Below are positions 11,690 to 20,699 of a stretch of 64,000 nucleotides of DNA, one piece after another. The translations under genes and the position numbers were made by a program. Below the pieces are notes generated by a model. It saw nothing but the letters and a program-made list of their open reading frames with translations, did no database searches and was not told the DNA's origin. The first letter of the stretch is position 1; each line of letters starts with the position of its first letter. The stretch is from the NCBI GenBank assembly GCA_947579605.1, contig OX388320.1, positions 310,001 through 374,000 on the forward strand. The letters run 5' to 3'. The stretch comes from Athripsodes cinereus. Taxonomy: Eukaryota > Arthropoda > Insecta > Trichoptera > Leptoceridae.

Positions 11690-12180
11690 TAATAATAAAT
11701 GTGTATATTGTTAATGATTTCGAAATTAAATATCATAAGCAAAATACACCTTTTATATTTTATCCATAATCCATTGTTCTTGACCAAATTTTTAACTTTT
11801 TAACTTATGAATTTTAACTAACTGACTTTTTACTATGTTTAACAATTTTATACCACTTTGATTTCTCTTTGTAATGTCTTGACCAAATTTTTAAATTATG
11901 AATTTTAACTAATTGACTTTTTACTATATTTGACATTTATATACCTTTGATTTCTCTTTGTGATGTCTTTACCAAAATTTTTTTAACATTTTTGTATCTT
12001 TTTTATAATTATAACATGATTAATGTTATATTGTCTGTAAAACTTTCGTTTCTTTAGTCTAATTGTTTTGTGTCTTTTTTGTAACAGATCTTTCCTTTGT
12101 TTACATGATTTGTATGTATACAGAGGTTTAACATGTTAAAGGCTTTGGCCGTAAATATTTGTAAATAAATAAATAAATAA
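11690..12180 (+). mobile_element. Jockey-type LINE, 3' UTR and tail only
   Basis: The end reads AAAGGCTTTGGCCGTAAATA followed by AAATAAATAAATAAATAA (12137-12180). This matches the 3' terminus of the LINE at 1-3311. No coding sequence survives, so this is a 5'-truncated copy. The left border is approximate. Confidence 0.65.
11779..11990 (+). repeat. Tandem repeat of about 90-99 bases in a LINE 3' UTR
   Basis: Unit 1 (11779-11877) and unit 2 (11878-11966) both start CTTGACCAAATTTTT and end in GATTTCTCTTTGT(A/G)ATGT. A third unit starts at 11967 and fades. The array lies upstream of the Jockey-type tail at 12136-12180. Tandem blocks in 3' UTRs are common in Jockey-clade LINEs. Confidence 0.7.
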
Positions 12181-12469
12181 TCTATGCATTTGACTGAAGA
12201 CTAAGATTTGGTACATGAATTTAGTTAAAACTTGAATAAAAACACACATGTAATATGCAGAAAGACTTTTTCTAATCTTCGTGTGGGGGATATCTTCCAT
12301 GTTCCTTTCGTAGCTTTCAATGAAAATAGTGAAGCAAGTACGCATAAGGTATCCTAATAACCAACCAAGATGGCAAAAGTTGAAATAACTTTATTTCTCG
12401 GATATTGCAGGAGTCCAAGGACTCCTATTTATCCGTTTAGGTGACGATTTATTAATATTTTAATTCTCT

Positions 12470-12800
12470 CTTGTTTAAAACCACTATGCCAGTGTTGGCA
12501 TCTCCGATCCTACCAGGTCAGTGGGCGGGGCACCCGGCTGACGTAGCAGATCCCATCTTGAGACCCACACATCCACGAATGTCTTAAAGTGTGAAGCGTT
12601 TGTGGCATTTAAAAACACTTCCCCAAACCAGATCGAGGAGTGTCAACAGTCATACCCAGAATCATTTTCACTATTGCATCCATCATCAAAGGACATTCCC
12701 AAAGGATATTGCACATATTGAGCTCCTGTCCCACATGTTCAAGATGGCAAAAGTTCCGAAAACTTTTGAAGATCTCTTCTTAAGTTTACTTTATATTTTA
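12470..12800. other. GC-richer unassigned block
   Basis: This block stands out by composition (GTGGGCGGGGCACCCGGCTG near 12521). Minus-strand frames resemble a degenerate LINE C-terminus (ECPLMMD), but frameshifts would be needed and I cannot place a family. Confidence 0.25.
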
Positions 12801-12814
12801 TTACAAAACTGACA

Positions 12815-12975
12815 CGTAATATCCCATCAGACGGGTAGCCAGCAGATCAGCAGCATGTAACAAAGATTCTAACCGTTCTCTCCGTGCAAAAAATAAGTCA
12901 TTCAGGATGGGTTGCAAATCTCATCCCTGAATTTAAGTTGGAAAATGTTTTTATTTTTTCGAACACTTGCCATTT
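12815..12975 (-). mobile_element. TAG-tailed LINE end (family T), decayed copy
   Basis: The minus strand carries the conserved blocks of family T: the GCGATGAGGTTTGCCACCCATCCTGAATG-like region, the CACGGAGAG region, and the GCAGCTGATCTGCTGGCTACCC region near the 3' end. The CCCCACTTGTGGG hairpin is damaged here. Family T recurs at about a dozen places in the window. Confidence 0.65.
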
Positions 12976-12979
12976 TAAG

Positions 12980-14400
12980 ACATTCGAAAACTAGTAAACA
13001 AAAATAGTGGGTGACGCATTCTTTGTGGGTGCGACGCATTTTATTATTGCTTATGATTTTGCGATCTTGAATAACAAAAATAGCTTTGGTGTCTTCTTAG
13101 TAGATAGAGTTTCAAAATTAAATTTTGTGATACACTGTTGATTATTATTTATACTGAGTAAAGCAAGAGAGACATAAATATATTATTATATTATTATTTG
13201 TTTATTAAAGTGAATGCAAGACGCAGAGGAGCAAGATGAGCTGCATACCAAATTCAATGGAAAATTTGCAAGACTTTGTGTGTGTCGTATCATAGTCGAT
13301 GGTTTTTGCAGTCTCAGAGGTGACAGAGTAGTGACAATATTACGGTGCGGTGTATGGTATGATGGATTAATAGAAGAGAGGAAGGGGACACTGGGAATTC
13401 CAGTTTATATTATTATAGAGATGAATAGGGTGGCGAATTCCATTTATTATTGTCACCTCAAATAATATTAATTTCAAATTGTTCTCTCTTTCCTCTTGGT
13501 GAATTTGTATTATTAACATATTCTATATTTATGTGTATTATTATAACTTTTAGTATATATATTTAATATTTCCAAGTATTCCCTGGTGTATCAAGATCAC
13601 ATATAATTTTGTACCGTAGATTTATATCTGTTTTTAGATCTGTATTTATATACAGATTTTACAATTAAGTTGGTGGAAATTTAACACGCAAAGCATGCTC
13701 AGTAATATTTTTTGAGATCTTGTATTGATTTGATTTTGACTTAAAATTGAGTCGTCTAATTAATCAATCATTGTATGATATCCTACATAGATTAATTCGT
13801 TCCTTCTCAATGGGTAGACACAGAAATGGGTACTGGAATGTTTTTGAATAGTTTTCTGTTTTTATGCAGTCGGAATACTATAAGATTTGTATATAGATTA
13901 ATAAAAATCACTTGTTTATTTATTTGCATGTCTTTATTATTCCATGAAATATAATATATTTTTTTTTCCTTCATTACATTCTATATTGCTGTAACGTTTC
14001 GATTATGTTTTTGTCGCATAATAAGAAAAAAATATTTTTGAATTATTGGATGTCGATGTCTTTTTATTAGATTTTCTTTGAAAACATATTGGCACCATAA
14101 TCTGCACGAATTGTAAGATGTGGAAAAGCTAACATCACAAGGGAAGCTCTGATATATAAAAACTATTAAAAATTTTACCAATGGGAAGGGCAGAAGTCTC
14201 TGGTGCGTTAATATTTAATAGATTTTGCTTTTTATCATGTCTGTAATCGTTCTGAAGAAACATTTTTCTGTATTTAATTTTCATTTAAAAATAATTTGCT
14301 GCTGAACTAGCAGGAGACAGTTTTTCACATTTTTTTGTGCACGGATTGTTTTTGTATTAAAACCTTTAACCCTGTGTAATTTAAAAGTATAATATTCTGT
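12980..14400. other. AT-rich DNA without a recognisable gene
   Basis: An 83-codon frame at 13214-13465 has no recognisable motif and no splice context, so I do not call it a gene. ATT repeats lie near 13180-13200. Confidence 0.4.
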
Positions 14401-14481
14401 ATATAACCAGATGAATAGTTGTAAACAATTCAGATTGATAATTATTATTTATCGTGTCGAAACCCAGAGAAAAAAAACCCA

Positions 14482-14660
14482 TCAAACTGATCTCCAGTAC
14501 TGCGCAAAACGCACAGCAGGTGGAGATGCGTCAAAAATATCCTCCATAGTGCAAGTGACAGGGCACAATGGACATTCCAACAAGTGTGGCATAGTCTGTG
14601 CTGCACCACAGTCACATGCTCCGGATTCGTCCTGTAGGAAGCCCCATAGATAGATAATAG
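14482..14660 (-). pseudogene. LINE reverse-transcriptase C-terminal zinc-finger-like fragment
   Basis: The minus frame reads CDCGAAQTMPHLLECPLC and then DIFDASPPAVRFAQYW. This C-x-C-x8-H-x4-C arrangement followed by a short helical tail is the usual C-terminus of several insect LINE polymerases. Only this end remains. The flank downstream on the minus strand is T-rich. The neighbouring 14660-14752 repeat also occurs at 20.6 kb. Confidence 0.6.
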
Positions 14661-14752
14661 AGATTGATAATGACCTTATAAGTCGAAAGACGTCTCTCTG
14701 GGAATTAATAATCAATAGTAAAAAAGAAACACTTGTTTCAAATTACATAAAT
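14660..14752 (+). repeat. Dispersed repeat V, copy 1
   Basis: GATTGATAATGACCT..ATAAG, then TCGAAAGACGTCTCTC, then GAAACACTTGTTTCAAATT also occur, reverse-complemented, at 20603-20690. Looser relatives lie near 30860 and 37590. The class is unknown. Confidence 0.65.
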
Positions 14753-14811
14753 ATAATATTCTGTTTATTAATCCTTGATTCTTTTACTTCTTTAAATATT
14801 TTACCCCTTGA

Positions 14812-15432
14812 AGTCCCCGGTTGTGAAAAGGTATCTCAGCCTTTTATGTAAGTTATCGAACATTTGTAAAAGGCAGGTGTTCGTTAAGTCAATTTACATC
14901 TACAATTCAGACATGCTACCCATTGTGAATGCCTTATTTATTTTATTAGCACGGAGAAGAAAAATTGTATGCTTATTACATGTAGTTTATGCTTATTGTA
15001 TGAGATAAACGAAGACTAGAGGCGTTTGAGATGTGGACCTATAGAAGACTATTAGGAATTTCCTGGAGAGACCACATCACAAACGAAGAAGTCCTTCAAA
15101 GAATCGAAGGAGGAAGGCACCTGCTCAAGATCTTGTCAGAAAGGCGTGCAAGGTGGATCGGCCATGTAATACGACAAGAAGGCCTCTTGCATGCCGTAAT
15201 GGAGGGTATGACCGAGGGGACAAACTCTAGGGGACGCCCACGCCGAGAGTACCTGGAGGACCTGTTGGTGGACATGCGCTGCTCATCATATGCAGAATTT
15301 AAAAGAACCGCACAAGACAGGGAGGAGTGGAGGAGAAGAATTAAAGAGATATTTGCTGCAAACCAATCCCAGGATTGAAACCAGAGAGAGAGAGCCCGAT
15401 GTTTACCTCACTTGTGGGTTATGTCGTGATGG
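14812..15432 (+). mobile_element. Family T LINE end, interrupted by another LINE fragment
   Basis: The 5' half (about 14812-14999) carries TGTAAAAGGCAGGTGTTCG, ACAATTCAGACATGCTACCC and GCACGGAGAAGA. The 3' end resumes at about 15396 as CTCACTTGTGGGTTATGTCGTGATGG. Between them sits the coding fragment at 15010-15378. The interruption is nested insertion. I could not define a target-site duplication. Confidence 0.65.
15010..15378 (+). pseudogene. LINE reverse-transcriptase C-terminal fragment (RRLRWxGH type)
   Basis: The open frame from about 15010 reads LEAFEMWTYRRLLGISWRDH, NEEVLQRI, ERRARWIGHVIRQ, GRPRREYLEDLL and REEWRRRIKEIF, then stops. This is the C-terminal region after the polymerase domain in a widespread arthropod LINE type; the clade (RTE/L2/CR1-like) cannot be fixed from this part. 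The first ATG (15031) is internal, and the frame is cut at the insertion border near 15003. An AG-repeat after the stop (15385-15394) may be the remains of its tail. It is inserted in the family T copy around it. Confidence 0.75.
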
Positions 15433-15492
15433 TATGGTAGAAGTTTAAAAATACGTACGTACCTAATTGGTAGTTTTTTGGGTGTTTTTTTT

Positions 15493-15873
15493 TAAGTTTA
15501 TTTGTTTATGTTTTTATTTTATTGAATAAAATTCTCTAATAATAATTGCAGGGGCATACTATTTTGGTTTGAAAATCCTCATTGTTTTAGAATTCTACAT
15601 GGTTAAGTACTGCAGGGAAACTCAACCGTATTGAATGGAAAAAAAACATCGATATTTGCTTGTATGTAAATTGTAAAACTAAAGACAAAATAATAAATTG
15701 AATTCAGGCTTCAATAGTCGAATCACTGATTGCTTCGGTATTTCTATAATGAAAATATGTAATCGGTCGTGAAGTAAGTACGTAATTTGTAGATTGTGGT
15801 TGGTGCTGGTGACCTGAGAATTATATTTTTTCATTCATGTAAAATTACTATAACTATATAAAATTATAATACG
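15493..15873 (+). repeat. Dispersed repeat U, copy 1 (partner at 43.1 kb, inverted)
   Basis: About 380 bases match the reverse complement of 43080-43453 along their whole length. Shared blocks include GGGGCATACTATTTTGG, AGGCTTCAATAGTCGAATCA and GGTGCTGGTGACCTGAGAAT. There are a few substitutions and small indels. I see no long frame, tail or obvious terminal repeats. The class is unknown, probably a non-autonomous element. Confidence 0.85.
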
Positions 15874-16004
15874 AATAATACTTTTATTTCGAGACCTTCC
15901 CTAATGTAATCTTTGTATACACTTTTGAGTTTGTTCCTAAATATGTATGTTCGGTTGCTGTCATGGACGCCATTATTAAAAAAGAAAGTAAATTTAATGT
16001 CAAA

Positions 16005-16130
16005 TCCACCCATTCTGAAGGTCTAAACTCTTTGATGGCACGAAGAGAACATTTTGAATATTTATTTCATGCAGCTGATCTGCTAGACTCTCCACTTGTG
16101 GGATATGCCGTGATGGTTCAATAGTAGTTG
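16005..16130 (+). mobile_element. Family T LINE end, short copy
   Basis: This copy keeps CCCATTCTGAAGGTCT, TGGCACGAAGAGAAC, CATGCAGCTGATCTGCT, then CCACTTGTGGGATATGCCGT and GATGG, with a weak TAG tail. It is 5' truncated. Confidence 0.65.
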
Positions 16131-16384
16131 TATTAAATGCGAAATTATCTTCTGCTGGATGTAACGCTCTTGTAATAGGTTAATTTTTTGAGACATTGAG
16201 TAGTAAATAATTACAAATAATAAACATTGGTTATACATAAATTTTATAACACTTCTCATATTCTGGCACTAGCTTATGATTGTGAAAATGGGACATAGGA
16301 CAACTAGGTTGTTCCACTTGATACTTTATATAATCAACATATTTCTATACATGTTTTGTGAAAGCTTTACAATAATGTTCTTCT

Positions 16385-16480
16385 TATTTTTCTCTTCGGC
16401 CTATTCTGTCCATTTCTGGACGAAGGCCTTCATTTCTGTTCATATTCTCTGATCTTGATCCATACCGGCTCTCCCTCTGG
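16385..16480 (-). pseudogene. LINE polymerase C-terminal end
   Basis: On the minus strand 16436-16401 encodes EMKAFVQKWTE then a stop. It resembles the extreme C-terminus (AYVQQWTD-like) of a common LINE type. The rest is decayed. It is placed by motif only. Confidence 0.45.
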
Positions 16481-16489
16481 ATGCATTTT

Positions 16490-17925
16490 ATTTTAATTGT
16501 ATTAAATCATCAACTTTATAATTATTCCCCGAGTATGCCGAGTTTTAAGATACTATTAAAATATTATTCCGGGTTATATTTTGCATGAATAAATATGACT
16601 GGGATTAGTATCTAACAAATTACATTTCATAAGACTTATTGCAGTATGTACCTACATATACCTGCCAGCCTTATGGCTGTTTCATAGCTTCAACATGTTA
16701 TCTATCTACCTACCCTACGAAGGATGTAGGTATTATTACATCGGAGCTGAAGGAGGGTCGTGAGTTCATACTATTGTACCTATTTATATCTACCTACATA
16801 ATATAACTGCGAGAAAAATGAATTTACATTGTGTAATGGTATAATCTTATTACTAGGTATGGGTATCTAAATACCTACTTTTTGAGAGAGAATAAATAAT
16901 CCTCACTATTAATAATGATTTTAGTATTTGAAAGGTATGTTGAAGAGGATATTTCAACAATAAATTGTTATTGATATCATTAGTCTTGTATATTCTCTTA
17001 CATATTATATTATATTTATAGATATATTATTATAAATATTAATATTAAAATGATAGAGTTAAACACTGTTACTTTCATTCTATCATTTTAATATTAATAA
17101 AAATGAACTTTCATAAGGTTACCACCGAAAAAATAGAATTCTTATTATAAATATTTAAATTCTTTCCTATCTATTGTAAATTTTGAGGGTTATATTTCGT
17201 TACAGTTACAAAACACCATTTTGTTTGGGATTTACACTGAAAATAATTATTTTTAATAGGAAGATCCTTCCAAATCATCCAGATCAACAGGCCAAAACCA
17301 TCGTCGTGGGTATCTTTACTATACTCTGTATTAAATGCCCCGTTCAAAGTAAATAAATTTATTTGGTATTAAGTAACATCGATTGTAAAATAATAAGTAA
17401 AGTAGTAAAAGAATAACAAAAGTAAAAAAAACAAAGAGTAAGCAAAGGATATACACAAGTTAGTGAATAACAGAAGGCCGAGGTGAGGTGTCCAGAGACG
17501 TTTTCTTTGGTGTTTGTTCGAAGGTAGTAAGCATTGATGAGATAAAATATAGGAAAAAATCGCATTCGATTTATTATTAATGAATAATTCTTCATCTCAA
17601 ATATGTTCCACGTTATTGAATAAACGTGAAAATGTTCCTTTAATTGGCAGGCATTATAATATAGTAGGAACATGTGGAATATGATTCTACTTGTGTATCA
17701 GCTGCACCCCTACATTGGAAATACTTATCAGATTTTATTATCATTAAAAGATTACTTATTCTATAAACCTCTTACTATTTCCATTCAATGTACTAAGTCA
17801 GTGCCCTCCAATAGATTTTCCACATGAAAATATTTTTGTGGTATGGAATTGTTACCAACTTCTTAATACTACCAGGGTGATTGAAGTATCTGTACCAACG
17901 ATAAGTTCAACATTCAATTTGTAAT
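16490..17925. other. AT-rich DNA with a 20-base inverted repeat
   Basis: ATTAATATTAAAATGATAGA (17040-17059) and TCTATCATTTTAATATTAAT (17080-17099) are near-perfect inverted arms around a 20-base loop. Nothing else is assignable. A 104-codon minus frame (17359-17673) looks random. Confidence 0.5.
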
Positions 17926-18352
17926 TGCTTTATTTATTTATTTCACAATCCACGGCGTGAGCCTTTTACATGTTCAAGAATAAATAATACAAAAATCAAA
18001 TATCTCATTCACAACACAGTTGGAAAACAAGAATTAACAAAACACAAAAGAGAATCATTTCATAACAATAATAATTTAAGTCAAATCATAAAATATTAGA
18101 GTGTCAGTACAGAATGTCAATGAAATGTTTAGTATTTAATATGTCAAGAATTAAAATTGCAATAATGTAGGAGATGACATGTAGATAGAAGAAAAAAAAA
18201 TGTAATCTAATGGAAATGATACAAATAATTTAAATGTCATAAGAATTAATGTCATAAATAGTTAAAATGTCAAATTGTCTGTAATGATTTAAAATGTCAA
18301 TAAATGAAACAGAAAATTGTTAATTATAATGTAAATTATCAATGATGTGACG

Positions 18353-18687
18353 TTACCAGATGAAGAAATAATCAAAAATAGTACTCAGATATAATATAGA
18401 TAAAAAAAAGTAAAACAAAACACAAACACTCTTCGAAATGCCCATTGTAAGTATATTGAAATGATTTATAACGTCATGTTTATATTTAGGTAAACTGTCG
18501 GCAAAAATGTCTGTATCATTACCCACCAGATTACCCAGTCTGTGGATTCGAACCATAGGAGAGTAAAATGTGTAATTGTTCCTAGTGATGGGTTCTCGAA
18601 ACAATACAGTCTGTCTGGTACTTCTGGTAGGTATGTTAAGTTCAATCAATTCGGGAGAGTCTATTTCTCCTCTGAGAAGTTTATGAA
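18353..18687 (-). pseudogene. Jockey reverse transcriptase C-terminal part, downstream half
   Basis: The minus frame resumes at HKLLRGEIDSPELIELNIP, followed by TRSTRQTVLF, NNYTFYSPMVRIHRLGN and a short tail to a stop. This corresponds to the last quarter of the Jockey polymerase (compare LRVTRQSLPF and SSLKRVQRLGNEF in the intact copy). Codons just before HKLL belong to the inserted family T copy, not to the Jockey protein. Confidence 0.8.
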
Positions 18688-18944
18688 TTATCCCGTGGAG
18701 CACCCGGTAAAGAATTGGTCTCCCACTCTTCTCCATGAGTTTTCGAGTGTCCTGTAAAAGGCAGGTTTTCGAAAAAATAAGACATTTTACATCTTAAATT
18801 CGGCGATGAGGTTTGCCACCCATCCTGAATGTCTTGATTTTATGTTGGCACTGAGAAGACAGCTTGCATGTTTTATATGCAGCTGGTCTGCTGGCTACCC
18901 CACTTGTGGGATATGCCGTGATGGTATAGTAGTATAGTAGTAGT
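18688..18944 (+). mobile_element. Family T LINE end inserted in the Jockey remnant, with TSD
   Basis: The 10-base sequence AGTTTATGAA occurs at 18678-18687 and again at 18945-18954, flanking the copy. Inside are TTATCCCGTGGAGCACCC (5' truncation point), CTGTAAAAGGCAGG, GCGATGAGGTTTGCCACCC, CAGCTGGTCTGCTGGCTACC, the hairpin CCCCACTTGTGGG, then CCGTGATGGTATAG and a TAG-repeat tail. A 5'-truncated insert with a 3' simple repeat and a target-site duplication is the signature of target-primed reverse transcription. This is the longest and cleanest family T copy. Confidence 0.85.
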
Positions 18945-18954
18945 AGTTTATGAA

Positions 18955-19130
18955 GGAAGCAAAGATCAAAGACTTTTCTACGATTTTCTAAGCTGAGGAG
19001 TCCAAGCTCGTCCATCAAAGCCGGATAATCAATGCTCTCCACCGGTATTCCTAATTTATAATTAATCAGTCTTATTATTATTATCACCGGTATTCCTAAT
19101 TTATAATTGAACGTTGGATAATTATCAAAT
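18955..19130 (-). pseudogene. Jockey reverse transcriptase C-terminal part, upstream half
   Basis: The minus frame gives NYKLGIPVESIDYPALMDEL, then LLSLENRRKVFDLCFLHKLL, running into the insertion. The same region of the intact LINE reads FRLGIPREHLNYNFLLNSLN, so the assignment is secure. A 23-base direct duplication with a 22-base insert (19041-19108) disrupts it further upstream. Confidence 0.8.
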
Positions 19131-19499
19131 AGGTGTGACGCATAAAAATACTCGATTTGTTATTTGTGATTCATTGAGCTTATAGGACGAAAGTTTGATT
19201 AATGGTTAGGTATTATTTGATATACTTAGATCATTTTGAATGTTTCTCTCTCCGCTCTTTGACTGTCTTCAAATTATATTAATTACTTTAAAAAGAAAAT
19301 TAGATCTCTTCATCCTGAATACTATGAATGGTAAATTATTTGTAGGTTTAAAAAAGTACGTTCTTCCAATCTAAAGTTCTAACCTATAACTTGCACAGTT
19401 TGACATAAAATAATACCTACCCAATTCCAAAAGAGACAAATCAATGTTATTATTGCCTTAGATTCATTATTCATTGATTTTGCTGAGTCCTTCTGAATT

Positions 19500-19778
19500 A
19501 ATTATTTATTTTTAATGTTGTCATAATGTTTTTTTTATTGCTTCTATTTGATTTTATTATACTAATTATATTTATTAAATTTTAATTATTGATCTATTTA
19601 TATTATGTATGTATATATTAATTTATTTATATTGTTTTCGATTATGCATTAATATTTTATGTCTTTCTGTCTTGTTTGAATTTACTTTTATGTGCTTTTT
19701 GTGTCTGTCATATATTATATTTTATACATGTAAAAGGCTAACGCCGTATGTTGGAATAAATAAATAAAATAAATAAAT
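19500..19778 (+). mobile_element. Jockey-type LINE, 3' UTR and tail only
   Basis: It ends ATACATGTAAAAGGCTAACGCCGT, then AATAAATAAATAAAATAAATAAA at 19755-19778. It has the same terminus type as the LINE at 1-3311. The upstream border is a guess in AT-rich sequence. Confidence 0.65.
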
Positions 19779-20461
19779 CAATATATTGTGTCTAATTTGT
19801 TTCTCTTCAGCATTGAATGAATATTTAAATAGCTTTATTAAACTATTATTTATAGAGAGAGTAGAGAAGTAAATAGTTATAATAACAAACTGGCTCCTTA
19901 ATGATTCATTTGCTAAGGGTGAGGTTAAAGTTTCTGGTCAAACTTAGTCCAAGTACTTCTTGTAGTTATCCGGTCAGACTGTCCAACTAGTGACGGAGTG
20001 AAGATAGAAGTAGAACCTATCAGTAGCGTTCTTTTCATACATGCAAAAAACTAACGCATACCACAATAATTACACACTAGATAAAATAGTATCTTAGACC
20101 AACATACGCTGGATAAAATGACATTCGTCTTAAATTTCTATCCTTTCTTCGTCACAAAATATGCTGCACCTAACACAGATCCAATCCAATAAAAATGTCT
20201 CAACTTCAATAAGAGTCTTGGATTATTTATCAAACTCTATTATAACTTTAAATATAAGTATGATTAATGTTTGAGGCATTCACAACAAAACAATTACGAT
20301 CCATATTTGGTTGTATGAGATAAATATGTTAACTGTTAAATCTACTAAAAAAATAGCATTACCACGGTTTCAGTGGAGACCTTTTAGAATTTCATTTGAA
20401 TCTAAATGGTTGGCGTCTCAACTAAAACAGTAGTAACGATAATGTTTATATATAACAATTT

Positions 20462-20590
20462 ATTTATTCTTTACTGTACATTGATTACAAGCAAATTCAC
20501 TATTTAAAACAAATACAATCATACAATCAATATACAGAGGGCGAGTTTATCGCAGAGACGCGATTAACATGTTTATCTAAATTAGATGAA
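20462..20590 (-). mobile_element. LINE 3' end with 16-nt hairpin (family H)
   Basis: The minus strand reads the hairpin ATCGCGTCTCTGCGAT (20549-20564), AAACTCGCCCTCTGTA, TTTGCTTGTAATCAATGTAC, AGTAAAGAATAAATAAA. The same order is found at 29.2, 36.1, 49.2 and 51.6 kb. Only the 3' end is present. Confidence 0.7.
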
Positions 20591-20602
20591 TATTAATTAT
20601 AA

Positions 20603-20690
20603 ATTATGGAATTTGAAACAAGTGTTTCTTTCTACTATGGATTATTGTTTCCGAGAGAGACGTCTTTCGACTTATCAGGTCATTATCAAT
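20603..20690 (-). repeat. Dispersed repeat V, copy 2
   Basis: This is the reverse-complement match to 14660-14752, including GATAATGACCTGATAAGTCG, AAAGACGTCTCTC and GAAACACTTGTTTC. Confidence 0.65.
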
Positions 20691-20699
20691 CTTGATGAC

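Larger units (their letters stand above)
17930..19160 (-). mobile_element. Jockey-type LINE remnant, split by a later insertion
   Basis: On the minus strand the C-terminal polymerase region (about 19130-18955) continues after an interruption at 18687-18400. Then come an AT-rich 3' UTR, CATGTAAAAGGCTCACGCCGT and an AAATAAATAAATAAA tail (17930-17945). It is a 5'-truncated relative of the LINE at 1-3311. The foreign piece is a plus-strand family T end with a 10-base duplication. Confidence 0.8.

Noticed and set aside
14660..14720. Repeat V as a hammerhead (CTGATAAGTCGAAAGAC in the 20.6 kb copy)
   Set aside because: The core is CTGATAA, the GAAA after stem II is GTCTC, and no stem I pairing is visible.
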